From: Flavobacterium sp. LC2016-01
GTDB taxonomy: Bacteria; Bacteroidota; Bacteroidia; Flavobacteriales; Flavobacteriaceae
Length of the DNA stretch: 64,000 nt
Assembly (NCBI RefSeq): GCF_009711135.1
Contig: NZ_WMIC01000002.1
Location: forward strand, 310,001 to 374,000
Direction: 5' to 3'
Made by a program: the position numbers and the translations under genes. The first letter of the stretch is position 1; the number at the start of each line of letters is the position of its first letter. The notes under the pieces are model-generated. The model was not told the DNA's origin. It worked only from the letters and a program-made list of their open reading frames with translations, and searched no databases. Shown in pieces: positions 1 through 8,734 of the stretch.

Positions 1-17
1 ATTTAAAAATATAAATA

Positions 18-1007
18 ATGAGAATTGCAGTTGTAGGTGCTACCGGAATGGTTGGCGAAGTAATGCTTAAAGTTTTAGCGGAAAGAAATTTTCCAGTTAC
101 AGAATTAATTCCTGTTGCGTCTGAAAGATCAGTAGGAAAAGAAATTGAATATAAAGGAACAAAATATAAAGTTGTTGGAATGCAGACTGCAGTTGATATG
201 AAAGCTGATATCGCAGTTTTCTCTGCTGGAGGAGATACATCTTTAGAATGGGCTCCAAAATTTGCTGCTGCTGGAACAACAGTTATTGACAACTCATCTG
301 CATGGAGAATGGATCCGACTAAAAAATTAGTGGTTCCAGAAATCAATGCTTCATCATTAACTAAAGAAGATAAAATTATTGCAAACCCAAACTGTTCTAC
401 AATTCAAATGGTTTTGGCTTTGGCGCCTTTGCATAGAAAATACAACATTGAAAGAATTATTGTTTCAACTTACCAATCAATCACTGGAACTGGCGTAAAA
501 GCGGTTAAACAGTTAGAGAATGAGTACGCAGGAATTCAAGGTGATATGGCTTACAAATATCCAATTCACAGAAATGCAATCCCACATTGCGACAGTTTTG
601 AAGATAACGGATACACTAAAGAAGAAATGAAATTAGTTCGTGAAACTCAAAAAATTCTTGGTGACAACACGATCAGAGTTACCGCTACTGCAGTTCGTGT
701 ACCGGTTGTTGGCGGGCACAGTGAAGCAGTAAATGTGGAATTTACAAATGATTTTGAAGTAAATGAAGTTCGCGAAATTTTGCACCATACAGATGGTGTT
801 GTAGTGCAGGATAATTTAGATACATTCACATACCCAATGCCATTATACGCAGAAGGTAAAAATGATGTTTTTGTTGGAAGAATTCGTCGTGACGAAAGCC
901 AGCCAAACACATTAAATATGTGGATTGTTGCTGATAACTTAAGAAAAGGTGCAGCAACAAATACAATTCAGATTGCAGAGTATTTAATCCAAGCTGGATT
1001 AGTATAA
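18..1007 (+). CDS. asd: Aspartate-semialdehyde dehydrogenase
   Basis: This enzyme reduces aspartyl phosphate to aspartate semialdehyde with NADPH, the branch point to lysine, threonine, methionine and diaminopimelate, in the cytoplasm. The 329-residue protein opens with a Rossmann motif (GATGMVGEVML, residues 8-18) and carries the active-site cysteine in NPNCST near residue 125, plus the C-terminal dimerisation domain. Length is normal for the family. The ATG at 18 directly precedes the nucleotide-binding strand, so the start is secure. It is alone on the plus strand and ends at a strong hairpin terminator before the convergent ferredoxin gene. Its own promoter lies outside the window. Confidence 0.97.
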   Translation: MRIAVVGATGMVGEVMLKVLAERNFPVTELIPVASERSVGKEIEYKGTKYKVVGMQTAVDMKADIAVFSAGGDTSLEWAPKFAAAGTTVIDNSSAWRMDPTKKLVVPEINASSLTKEDKIIANPNCSTIQMVLALAPLHRKYNIERIIVSTYQSITGTGVKAVKQLENEYAGIQGDMAYKYPIHRNAIPHCDSFEDNGYTKEEMKLVRETQKILGDNTIRVTATAVRVPVVGGHSEAVNVEFTNDFEVNEVREILHHTDGVVVQDNLDTFTYPMPLYAEGKNDVFVGRIRRDESQPNTLNMWIVADNLRKGAATNTIQIAEYLIQAGLV

Positions 1008-1037
1008 TCTGAGAGATTAAATTAAATTGTTATAAAG

Positions 1038-1076
1038 AAAAAGCCGTAATCACAGCAATGTAATTACGGCTTTTTT
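1038..1076 (+). terminator. Terminator of asd
   Basis: A 13-bp perfect stem (1038-1050 with 1063-1075) built on GCCGTAAT/ATTACGGC, a 12-base loop and a run of T follow the asd stop by about 30 bases. This is a standard intrinsic terminator reading on the plus strand. Confidence 0.85.
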
Positions 1077-1094
1077 GATTTGTCTACTTACAGA

Positions 1095-1127
1095 AAACCC
1101 GACAGGTTTTTGAAACCTGTCGGGTTT
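1095..1127. repeat. Perfect 15-bp hairpin element
   Basis: Arms 1095-1109 and 1113-1127 are perfectly complementary around a 3-base loop, with a GACAGG/CCTGTC core. It lies between two other hairpins in the gap between asd and the ferredoxin gene. It has the same architecture (15-bp arms, 3-base loop) as the hairpin at 32989-33021, so it may be a dispersed palindromic element that also acts as a bidirectional terminator. Confidence 0.75.
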
Positions 1128-1140
1128 AATTCGTAAAACA

Positions 1141-1173
1141 AAAAAGGCGGGAATCAAAATTCTCGCCTTTTTT
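1141..1173 (-). terminator. Terminator of the ferredoxin gene
   Basis: A stem on AAGGCGGGAAT/ATTCTCGCCTT with one wobble pair and T-runs on both strands lies just past the ferredoxin stop. It is oriented to end minus-strand transcription. Confidence 0.75.
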
Positions 1174-1177
1174 AATA

Positions 1178-1495
1178 TTAATATTCTGGAGCCAGTTCTA
1201 GTTCCAGACCTTCTAAATCTGTAGTGATTGGTATCTGACATCCTAAACGGCTGTTAGATTTAACATAAAATGCCTCCGACAACATGGCTTCTTCTTCGTC
1301 TCCCATTTCTGGCAATGCCACATCATTTAAAACATAACACTGGCAAGAAGCACACATGGCCATTCCTCCGCAGGTCCCTTCAACAGGAAGTTCGTATGCT
1401 TTGCATAACTCCATTATGTTCATTGCCATATCAGTTGGAGCTTGTAATTCGTGTATAACTCCTTCTCGATCTTTAATCTTAATTAATACATCCAT
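1178..1495 (-). CDS. 2Fe-2S ferredoxin
   Basis: This is a small soluble electron carrier of the adrenodoxin/plant type. The 105-residue protein has the cluster-binding pattern CGGMAMCASC (Cys-x5-Cys-x2-Cys, around residues 42-50) and a fourth cysteine in LGCQIP near residue 85. Its redox partner cannot be told from the sequence. Downstream of mrp and the NifU-like gene on the same strand, it belongs to a loose group of iron-sulfur genes, although the gaps are too long to prove one operon. Confidence 0.93.
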   Translation of the reverse strand: MDVLIKIKDREGVIHELQAPTDMAMNIMELCKAYELPVEGTCGGMAMCASCQCYVLNDVALPEMGDEEEAMLSEAFYVKSNSRLGCQIPITTDLEGLELELAPEY

Positions 1496-1556
1496 TTTTA
1501 TTATTTGGAATTTTAAGGGTCAGGATTTTATAACGTGAAAAAATCCTATGTTCAAT

Positions 1557-2036
1557 TTAACTTGGTTTTAGGCTAAATGCGTATTCTTTTTGTGAATTTT
1601 CTTTAAGATGCATTTTTACACCCAACATATTACCACTTTTTTCGAGCAATGTTACAACAGCAATTACAGAATAATAATCTCTGTCGCCTTGAAAGATTAA
1701 TGTTCCTTCGTATGTTGAATTTACAACTCCTTGTTTATCTGTGGTTACAGAAAGCTTTCTTGGGTGAGAAAATTCAGCTGTACTGTAAGTTGCTTTATTT
1801 GCAAACTTTGCTTTTCCTTCGGCAAAATCATATAAAAAATCATAATTGCCAATTTTTAAACTTCCCTCTTCACTGCTTGCAATTGTGTTAAATACAATTT
1901 GCCCTGAAAATTTAAAATCTGACCATTCTTCTGATTCACTTACCCAAGCCTTGTCCACAATCAGAGTTTGTGCTTCTTGTGCATAATTTACAGATACAAA
2001 AAACAACAATAAAAATAAAGTGTAATAGTGTTTCAT
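1557..2036 (-). CDS. Secreted protein of unknown function
   Basis: I do not recognise this 159-residue protein. It starts with a clear signal peptide (MKHYYTLFLLLFFVSVNYAQ, cleavage probably after NYA) and the mature part is rich in beta-prone segments and Ser/Glu. There is no lipobox, so it is probably periplasmic or exported. It lies between the NifU-like and ferredoxin genes on the same strand but shows no link to Fe-S chemistry. Confidence 0.75.
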   Translation of the reverse strand: MKHYYTLFLLLFFVSVNYAQEAQTLIVDKAWVSESEEWSDFKFSGQIVFNTIASSEEGSLKIGNYDFLYDFAEGKAKFANKATYSTAEFSHPRKLSVTTDKQGVVNSTYEGTLIFQGDRDYYSVIAVVTLLEKSGNMLGVKMHLKENSQKEYAFSLKPS

Positions 2037-2249
2037 AAATTTAAGAATTAGGGTTATTTTACAAATTTAAGTTAAATAAGTAATAATACCACAACTAAAC
2101 CTCTTAAATCTTCATGTTGTTTTTTGTTAATTCCGCAATATTTAATTCTCTTTCTATTGTTTTTCTTATAAAATACAAGGAAAAACCTCAAAAGAAATAC
2201 TATTCTTGTTAATAATACAAAGCCGCAAACGCTGAGGAAAAACGATTCA

Positions 2250-2489
2250 CTACATGATATTTACCACAGTTTCAATTTGTGGTGCATACTTTTTTATAGT
2301 AGTTTCTACCCCTGCTTTTAGAGTCATTTGATTTACGCTGCAGCTAATGCATGCTCCTTCAAGACGAACTTTTACATGCTTATCTTCATCTATAGAAATT
2401 AGCGTAATATCGCCGCCGTCAGATTTTAAAAATGGCCTTATTTCGTCTAAAGCTAATAAAACGTTATTTGTTAATTCTTCTGTTGTCAT
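2250..2489 (-). CDS. NifU-family Fe-S scaffold
   Basis: The 79-residue protein is a free-standing NifU C-terminal domain, which assembles or transfers [Fe-S] clusters. It has the family signature FLKSDGGDI (residues 20-28) and the CxxC ligand pair in GACISCSV (around residues 46-51). Family members of this length work as carriers. It follows mrp by 78 bases on the same strand, which fits a shared role in cluster delivery. Confidence 0.93.
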   Translation of the reverse strand: MTTEELTNNVLLALDEIRPFLKSDGGDITLISIDEDKHVKVRLEGACISCSVNQMTLKAGVETTIKKYAPQIETVVNIM

Positions 2490-2567
2490 AATATTAATGT
2501 GTCAATTAGAAAATGTGCCAATTAGAAAATTTTAAAAATTATCTAATTATCTCATTATCTCAATTAT

Positions 2568-3701
2568 CTAATTTTTCTTTACTGCAGAACATCCTGCCAT
2601 TGTTGTAATTTTAATGGCTTCTGTTGCTGGTAAATTTTCGTTTCTGTTTACTGTTTCCTGTACAACATTTCTAGTGATTTCTTCAAAAACAGTTTCAATT
2701 ACTGAAGCTGTCTGCAAAGCTGCCGGACGACCGTAATCTCCTGCTTCACGAATAGACTGTACAATTGGAACTTCACCTAAAAATGGCACATCTAAATCTG
2801 CAGCAAGGTTTTTTGCACCTTCCTGTCCAAAGATATAATATTTGTTTTCTGGTAATTCTTCTGGTGTAAAGTAGGCCATATTTTCAATAATTCCTAATAC
2901 TGGAACATTGATATTGTCCTGCATGAACATTGCAACTCCTTTTTTAGCATCGGCAAGAGCAACGGCCTGAGGCGTACTTACTACTACTGCTCCTGTTATT
3001 GGCAGTGACTGCATGATAGAAAGGTGAATATCTCCAGTTCCTGGAGGCAAATCTAGAAGCATAAAATCTAGTTCTCCCCAATCTGCATCAAAAATCATTT
3101 GGTTTAATGCTTTTGCTGCCATTGGGCCTCTCCAGATTACAGCCTGGCTAGGCGCTGTAAAGAAACCGATAGAAAGTATTTTAATATCATAACTTTCAAT
3201 TGGTTTCATTTTTGATTTTCCGTCAACGGTAATCGAAATTGGTTTTTCGTTTTCAACATCAAACATAATTGGCATTGAAGGACCATAGATATCAGCATCT
3301 AAAATTCCAACCGAAAAGCCCATTTTTGCAAGTGTTACGGCAAGATTTGCGGTAACAGTAGATTTGCCGACTCCCCCTTTTCCAGAAGCAACGGCAATAA
3401 TATTTTTGATGCCAGGAATTGCTTTCCCTTTTATTTCATTAGGATTTTCCTTGGCTTCAACTTTAATGTTTACTTTAACTTTAGCTTCAGGAGATATCAA
3501 CTCGTGGATTGTTTTTTTGATATCATCTTCTGCTCTTTTTTTGATGTGCATTGCGGGTGTATGAAGTACTAAATCGACTACAACTTCATCGCCAAATGTA
3601 ATAACATTAGCAACTGCACCGCTTTCAACCATATTTTTTCCTTCTCCAGCTATAGTGATAGTTTCTAAAGCTTTAAGAATTTCTTTTCTGTCTAATTTCA
3701 T
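2568..3701 (-). CDS. mrp: Mrp/ApbC-type P-loop Fe-S carrier
   Basis: This is a cytoplasmic ATPase of the Mrp/NBP35 family, which carries and inserts Fe-S clusters. The 377-residue protein has an N-terminal DUF59/MIP18-like domain (about 1-95), the deviant Walker A GKGGVGKST near residue 112, and a Walker B segment DLPPGTGD. The CxxC motif that usually follows the NMxxF segment is not present: the chain reads IENMAYFTPEELPENKYY there. A lone cysteine occurs near the C-terminus (AGCSAVKKN). The NifU-like gene lies directly downstream. Confidence 0.93.
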   Translation of the reverse strand: MKLDRKEILKALETITIAGEGKNMVESGAVANVITFGDEVVVDLVLHTPAMHIKKRAEDDIKKTIHELISPEAKVKVNIKVEAKENPNEIKGKAIPGIKNIIAVASGKGGVGKSTVTANLAVTLAKMGFSVGILDADIYGPSMPIMFDVENEKPISITVDGKSKMKPIESYDIKILSIGFFTAPSQAVIWRGPMAAKALNQMIFDADWGELDFMLLDLPPGTGDIHLSIMQSLPITGAVVVSTPQAVALADAKKGVAMFMQDNINVPVLGIIENMAYFTPEELPENKYYIFGQEGAKNLAADLDVPFLGEVPIVQSIREAGDYGRPAALQTASVIETVFEEITRNVVQETVNRNENLPATEAIKITTMAGCSAVKKN

Positions 3702-3944
3702 TTTTAATGTAGGTGTTTTCTAATGATGAGACTTGTTTAAGCACTATGTTTATTTAAACTTGTTTCAGACTGCAAAGATAACAGATTAAGTTTGGATTCT
3801 TACTTTTTTTGAATCGTATTTATTGATATCGAAATTATTCAAAATGATACAGTTGTATTTTTTCGAAGCAATTTTAAAAAGTAAAGCAGACAAAAATAAA
3901 TTTTAAATGAAAAAGATAAAAATTTAAGCAGAAAAAAGACAAAA

Positions 3945-3979
3945 AGAAACCCGCCAAGATTCTGATTTGGCGGGTTTCT
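3945..3979 (-). terminator. Terminator of the ABC efflux operon
   Basis: A 13-bp perfect stem (3945-3957 with 3967-3979, core CCCGCCAA/TTGGCGGG) lies about 20 bases beyond the permease stop on the minus strand. It closes the operon that starts near 8644. The rest of 3702-3997 is AT-rich upstream sequence of mrp with no coding signal seen. Confidence 0.8.
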
Positions 3980-3997
3980 AAAAAAATGGTCTACAAG

Positions 3998-6430
3998 TTA
4001 TTCGTATTTTAAATATTTCAAAACATCTATTTTAGTTACTTGATATGCTTTTGTCAGCACAATCAGCAACGTAAGGACTAATAATGAAACTAATGCGATT
4101 GAAAATGGCAAAGTCGAAATATTTATTCTGAAAGCGTAATCCTCAAGCCATTTTTGTAATAAAATATAAGCCGGAACGATTCCGATTCCAAATCCAAGCA
4201 AACAGAACAAGACATATTGTTTTGATAATTCTTTCAACAAGATATCAGTCTCTGCACCCAGCGTTTTTCTAATTGCAATTTCTTTCAGTCTTCTCTCCAT
4301 CGAAAATGATGCCAAAGCGAACAATCCGAACACAGCAATTACAATTACAACTAAATTTAAAATAAAAAACAGGTCTTTTTGCTTTATTTGTTCTTGGTAA
4401 GTTTTAGCAAATCCTTTATTAACAAACTCATATTCAAAAGGATAATCAGGATTTACATTTTTAGCCCAATAGGTTTTTAATTTTTCTAATGTTTCAGTTA
4501 AATTATTTGGCGAAACTTTTACAAAGATATTGTTGAAATTATTCCATTTTAAGGTTTTGATGTTTATAAAAACCATTGGAGGAACTTTATTTTGCAGGCC
4601 AGTAATATGAAAATCTTTTACAACTCCGACAATTTTAAATTTCAAATTATCACCGTCTCCTACGCTCCAGCCTGAGGTTATAATGGTGTTTATTGGATTT
4701 TTTAAATTCAAAGTTTTTGCCAATGTTTCATTAATCAGCATGCTGCTTACAGTGTCTGAAGCAAATTTAGGAGACAAATCGCGTCCTTCAGCAATTTTGA
4801 TTTTCATCATTTCAAGAAAACCAAAATCAATTTCTGCATTTCGAGGCTGCACAAAAATACCATTATGAGTAAATCCAGAACTTGAATTTGTACTTCCGCC
4901 AAAACTTCCTGCAAAAGTAGAAACATCTAGAACTCCTGATATTTTTTGGATCTGTTGTTTATCAACACCATACTGCTGTACTCTTTTTTGTCTGTCTGGT
5001 TTGTTGTACGGAATCGAAATTACCTGATCTCCACTAAAACCAAGGTCTTTGTTCATCATATAATTTACCTGTGAATTGACAATCAAGGCGCCAATGATAA
5101 AGAAAGCGGCAATTCCGAATTGAAAAATAAGCATCGAATTCCGAATCCAAATACCGCTTTTGCTTCTTGAAAAATTGCCTTTCAGTACTTTTAAAGTTTC
5201 AAAATTTGAGATGTAAATGGCAGGGAAAATACCCGCAAGTATGATTACTAATCCAAAAATCATAATAAGCTGCAGGTAAAATTCGCTCCCGTTCATGGTT
5301 AAAGTTTTTCTCAAAAATGTATTATAATACGGCAATGAAAGCTCAACGATTGCAAGTGCAAACACAATGGCAAGTACAACAATTATTGCAGTTTCAAATA
5401 TAAATTGAGTGATAATCTGGTTTTTGGTAGCACCCACAATTTTGCGGACACCAACTTCTTTTGCGCGTTTGATTGCCGATGCAGTAGCTAAATTGATGTA
5501 GTTTACCAATGATAAAACCAAAATCAAAATAGACAAACCGGCCATAATATAAAGCAGTTTTAAATTTCCAACACCTTCAGGAAAATTTTGCCCTGCCGAA
5601 CTTTTCGTTCCATGTAAACGAGACATTTGCAATTGGTCTAAAATAACCGTGATTTCGCCATTTTCTTTTACATATTGTTCAACTGTCTGGCCGTTTTCTT
5701 TTGCATCTTTCACGGTTCTGTTTACAAAATTCACGTTTTGCATTTTCTTTAAAACAGCCACAGGATCAGCTCCATTTTTAATTTTAACAAGCAAACCGTA
5801 ATTAAAATTTCCCCAGCTGTTTACGTCGGGTTCACGTTTTACACCGCTAAAAACATAATTTGGTTCAATTGATGAAGGTTTGGTAATACGATAAACAGAT
5901 TTTACGGTGTAAGCTTTTGTGTTGAATATAATCGATTTGCCAATTGGATCTTCGTCTTTAAAAAGAAGCTTTGCCTGTTCGTCAGAAATTGCAACACTAT
6001 TTTTCTCTTTTAGAATATTGGTTTTTGCTCCATTCAGAATTTCGAAAGGAAAAAAATTAAAGAAATTTTCATCGCTTGCCATGATCTTTTTCGCCATCAG
6101 TTTTTGATCTTGGTATTTGATGATATCCTCGTCATACCAAGTGTTGAAAAAGCATATCTGTTCAATCTCAGGAATTGTCGCTTTGCAGGTTTCTCCAAAC
6201 GGAATCGAGTTTGATGCCCAAGTATCACCTGTTGCCCCAATCTTGTTTAAGACCATATAAGCATTTTCTTTGTTAGGGTTCCATTGATCATACGAATGTT
6301 CATTGTTCCAATATAGTATTGCAAAGATTACGCTGGCAATCCCAATGCTTAATCCTAATACATTTAAAGCCGAAAACAGTTTGTTTTGCTTTAAATGATA
6401 AATAAATATTTTAAACCAGTTAGAAATCAT
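3998..6430 (-). CDS. ABC transporter permease, FtsX/MacB type
   Basis: This inner-membrane subunit of a MacB/LolCE-like ABC system is 810 residues long and is a tandem duplication of the MacB periplasmic domain plus FtsX domain. TM1 is at about 17-39, followed by a large periplasmic domain. Four TM segments follow at about 288-312, 345-365, 385-408 and 430-452. A second periplasmic domain leads to three TM segments near 690-712, 735-757 and 775-795. It is the last gene of an operon with a membrane fusion protein and an ATPase. Such mechanotransmission systems export peptides, drugs or lipoproteins; the substrate is unknown. No TolC gene is adjacent. Confidence 0.92.
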   Translation of the reverse strand: MISNWFKIFIYHLKQNKLFSALNVLGLSIGIASVIFAILYWNNEHSYDQWNPNKENAYMVLNKIGATGDTWASNSIPFGETCKATIPEIEQICFFNTWYDEDIIKYQDQKLMAKKIMASDENFFNFFPFEILNGAKTNILKEKNSVAISDEQAKLLFKDEDPIGKSIIFNTKAYTVKSVYRITKPSSIEPNYVFSGVKREPDVNSWGNFNYGLLVKIKNGADPVAVLKKMQNVNFVNRTVKDAKENGQTVEQYVKENGEITVILDQLQMSRLHGTKSSAGQNFPEGVGNLKLLYIMAGLSILILVLSLVNYINLATASAIKRAKEVGVRKIVGATKNQIITQFIFETAIIVVLAIVFALAIVELSLPYYNTFLRKTLTMNGSEFYLQLIMIFGLVIILAGIFPAIYISNFETLKVLKGNFSRSKSGIWIRNSMLIFQFGIAAFFIIGALIVNSQVNYMMNKDLGFSGDQVISIPYNKPDRQKRVQQYGVDKQQIQKISGVLDVSTFAGSFGGSTNSSSGFTHNGIFVQPRNAEIDFGFLEMMKIKIAEGRDLSPKFASDTVSSMLINETLAKTLNLKNPINTIITSGWSVGDGDNLKFKIVGVVKDFHITGLQNKVPPMVFINIKTLKWNNFNNIFVKVSPNNLTETLEKLKTYWAKNVNPDYPFEYEFVNKGFAKTYQEQIKQKDLFFILNLVVIVIAVFGLFALASFSMERRLKEIAIRKTLGAETDILLKELSKQYVLFCLLGFGIGIVPAYILLQKWLEDYAFRINISTLPFSIALVSLLVLTLLIVLTKAYQVTKIDVLKYLKYE

Positions 6431-6480
6431 GGTATTTGTGTTTTGTAGTTATTTGGGGTCTTTAAAACCCAATCCGTTTT

Positions 6481-6552
6481 TTAAATAATAGCCCATATTT
6501 TGCAGACGAATTCTACCAGAATTACAATTGCTGCTACGATAAATTTTACCAT
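6481..6552 (-). CDS. Possible 23-residue single-span membrane peptide
   Basis: An ATG at 6552 opens a 23-codon frame encoding MVKFIVAAIVILVEF plus a short tail, ending at TAA (6481). The predicted peptide is almost entirely hydrophobic, with one Lys near each end, as in single-span small membrane proteins. The ATG lies 7 bases after the stop of the ABC ATPase gene, close enough for translational coupling, and the frame ends 50 bases before the permease start. It could be an accessory subunit of the transporter. Chance is not excluded, because short frames are common in AT-rich DNA and no ribosome site is clear. Confidence 0.4.
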   Translation of the reverse strand: MVKFIVAAIVILVEFVCKIWAII

Positions 6553-6559
6553 CTTTTTA

Positions 6560-7267
6560 TTATTTAGCGTCCATAAAAACATCTACATTTCTCTGATTTA
6601 ATTTTTCAGAGAATATCACACCGTCTTTCATATGAATGGTTCTTTGCGAGAACGAAGCATCATAATCAGAGTGGGTTACCATCAAAATCGTTGCGCCTTT
6701 TGCATGCAAATCGGTTAAAAGTTCCATTACTTCGTTACCGTTTTTACTGTCTAAGTTTCCTGTCGGCTCATCGGCAAGAATGATTTTTGGATCATTTACC
6801 AAAGCTCTTGCAACGGCAACTCTTTGCTGCTGTCCTCCAGAAAGCTGCTGTGGAAAATGTTTCAATCGGTGCGAAATATTTAATTTCTCGGCAATAGCTT
6901 CAATTTTTTGTTTTCTGTCCGATGCTTTTACATTATTGTAAAGCAAAGGCAATTCGATATTGTCATAAACAGAAAGTTCATCGATTAGGTTGAAATTCTG
7001 AAAAATGAATCCGATATTTTCCTTGCGAACCTGCGCTCGTCCTTTTTCTTTTAGACCAATCATTTCTTGATCTAATAATTTATAACTTCCATCATTGGCA
7101 CTGTCTAAAAGCCCGATGATATTTAATAAAGTCGATTTCCCACAACCTGAAGGTCCCATGATAGTTAAAAAATCACCTTTTTTAATTTCTAAAGAAATAC
7201 CGCTCAATGCTGATGTTTCTACTTCTTCTGTTCTAAAAACTTTGGTTAAATTTTGAATTGTTATCAT
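6560..7267 (-). CDS. ABC transporter ATP-binding protein, LolD/MacB type
   Basis: The 235-residue protein is the cytoplasmic ATPase that powers the permease at 3998-6430. It has Walker A (GPSGCGKST, around residues 39-47), Q-loop, signature LSGGQQQR, Walker B (IILADEPT) and H-loop (MVTHS). Size and motifs fit the MacB/LolD/FtsE group of mechanotransmission transporters. It lies between the membrane fusion protein and the permease on one transcript. Confidence 0.95.
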   Translation of the reverse strand: MITIQNLTKVFRTEEVETSALSGISLEIKKGDFLTIMGPSGCGKSTLLNIIGLLDSANDGSYKLLDQEMIGLKEKGRAQVRKENIGFIFQNFNLIDELSVYDNIELPLLYNNVKASDRKQKIEAIAEKLNISHRLKHFPQQLSGGQQQRVAVARALVNDPKIILADEPTGNLDSKNGNEVMELLTDLHAKGATILMVTHSDYDASFSQRTIHMKDGVIFSEKLNQRNVDVFMDAK

Positions 7268-7381
7268 TTTTGTAAAGGTGTTAAATGTTGTTGATTACGT
7301 TTTTTGATTGATGATTGAAACTTTTATAATTGTGAATTATTAATTGTAAATTGTGAATTGAATGCTGGAAACTGCGACTGC

Positions 7382-8626
7382 TTACTGCGACTGAATAGAA
7401 AGCTCCTCAATATCCTTATAATCTGAATACGATGAAGTGATTACAGATTCGCCTTCTTTCAGTCCTTCAAGAACTTCATAGTACGAAGGATTTTCTCTTC
7501 CTAATTTTATATTTCTTCGTTCTGCTTTGTTTCCTTTTACCACAAAAATCCATTTTCCTGCAGTTTCTTGATTAAAACTTCCTTTTGGCAGAACCAATAT
7601 TTTATTTCTTTCAGATAAAATCAGTTTTACTCCAAAACTAAGTCCGTCCTGTAAAACAATATTTTCTTTAGATGTAAAAGCCAATTCTACCGTAAAATGA
7701 CCGTTTTTGACTTCCGGAATTACTTTGGTAACAATAACTTCAAGCGCTTTTCCTTTAAATTCTACTTGTCCTTTTAAGCCTTCGCGAACTTTTTCCAAAT
7801 AAAATTCATCAACGTCCGCCGCAAGTTTGTAGCCGCGTTTTGAATCAATTTTTCCAATGCTTTGACCTGCCTGAAAATTTTGTCCTAACACAGCTTCAAA
7901 TGATGTTAATCGGCCAGATTCCGGAGCGGTGATCAAGAAATTCTTTTTGTTGTTTCTTAAGATATCCAAACTTTTCTCCATGGTTTGGATAGAACGGTTG
8001 ATTTGCGAAATCTGAATTTGATTGGTTTGTTTTTCTTTTTGAATACTCTGCTGAATTGTTCTTTTTCTTTCTTCCTGAAAACGTAAACTTTCTTTAAAAG
8101 TATTCCAGTCGTTTTTCGAAATCACCTCTTTATCGTACAATTTCGAGTTCATATCGTACAATCTTTTGGCATCATTATAATCGTGTTCGATTAAAACCAA
8201 ATCTTTGTTTAAATTCAATTCCTGATTTCTAATGTTCAGTTTTCCAGTATTTAAATTATTGATTTGCTCAATAATAGCCGTTTCCTGAGTCAAGTAATTC
8301 AGTTCTGTGTTTGGGTTATAAAGTCTTGCCAGCGATTGACCTTTTGTAACCATTGCGCCGTTTTCGACAAAAATCTCTTTTACAGAGCCACCTTCGGTAA
8401 CGTTTACAAGCATTACATTTAAAGGTTCAACTTTTGCTTGAAAAACAACAAAATCTTCAAAAAAAGCTTTTTCGGCTTTTTGAATAGAAAGTTCTTCGGC
8501 TTTTACATTTAAACTTCTTTTAGTATTAAACGAAAAAAAGATAATGGTGGCCAAAACTAAAAAAACTCCAATTGCTATTGTGAGATATCTAAATTTTCTA
8601 TTTTTACGAGGGATAACGGTGTCCAT
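7382..8626 (-). CDS. HlyD-family periplasmic adaptor
   Basis: This membrane fusion protein links an inner-membrane exporter to the outer membrane. Of 414 residues, 15-35 form a TM anchor. A biotinyl-lipoyl-like half follows (VNVTEGGSVKEIFVENGAMV), then a long Gln/Lys/Asn-rich alpha-helical hairpin at about 120-235, and then the barrel and membrane-proximal domains. It is the first gene of the ABC operon. A sigma-54-like promoter lies 29-45 bases upstream of its ATG. The 114-base gap to the ATPase gene contains AT-rich direct and inverted repeats. Confidence 0.93.
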   Translation of the reverse strand: MDTVIPRKNRKFRYLTIAIGVFLVLATIIFFSFNTKRSLNVKAEELSIQKAEKAFFEDFVVFQAKVEPLNVMLVNVTEGGSVKEIFVENGAMVTKGQSLARLYNPNTELNYLTQETAIIEQINNLNTGKLNIRNQELNLNKDLVLIEHDYNDAKRLYDMNSKLYDKEVISKNDWNTFKESLRFQEERKRTIQQSIQKEKQTNQIQISQINRSIQTMEKSLDILRNNKKNFLITAPESGRLTSFEAVLGQNFQAGQSIGKIDSKRGYKLAADVDEFYLEKVREGLKGQVEFKGKALEVIVTKVIPEVKNGHFTVELAFTSKENIVLQDGLSFGVKLILSERNKILVLPKGSFNQETAGKWIFVVKGNKAERRNIKLGRENPSYYEVLEGLKEGESVITSSYSDYKDIEELSIQSQ

Positions 8627-8654
8627 TTTTTAAATAATTTACTGATTACCAATA

Positions 8655-8671
8655 GGTAAATACTGTGCCAC
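8655..8671 (-). promoter_or_regulatory. Candidate sigma-54 (-24/-12) promoter
   Basis: On the minus strand the sequence reads GTGGCACAGTATTTACC. The -24 half TGGCAC is perfect, and the -12 half is TTAC instead of TTGC with the exact sigma-54 spacing (10 bases between GG and AC). Transcription would start near 8644, 18 bases before the adaptor ATG. The divergently encoded neighbour is a sigma-54 activator, which strongly favours this reading over chance. Confidence 0.6.
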
Positions 8672-8734
8672 AAAAATTATAATTTGTAAAGCATTGATTT
8701 TAAAGAAGCTTTTCAAAACAACCCAAAACCAGAG

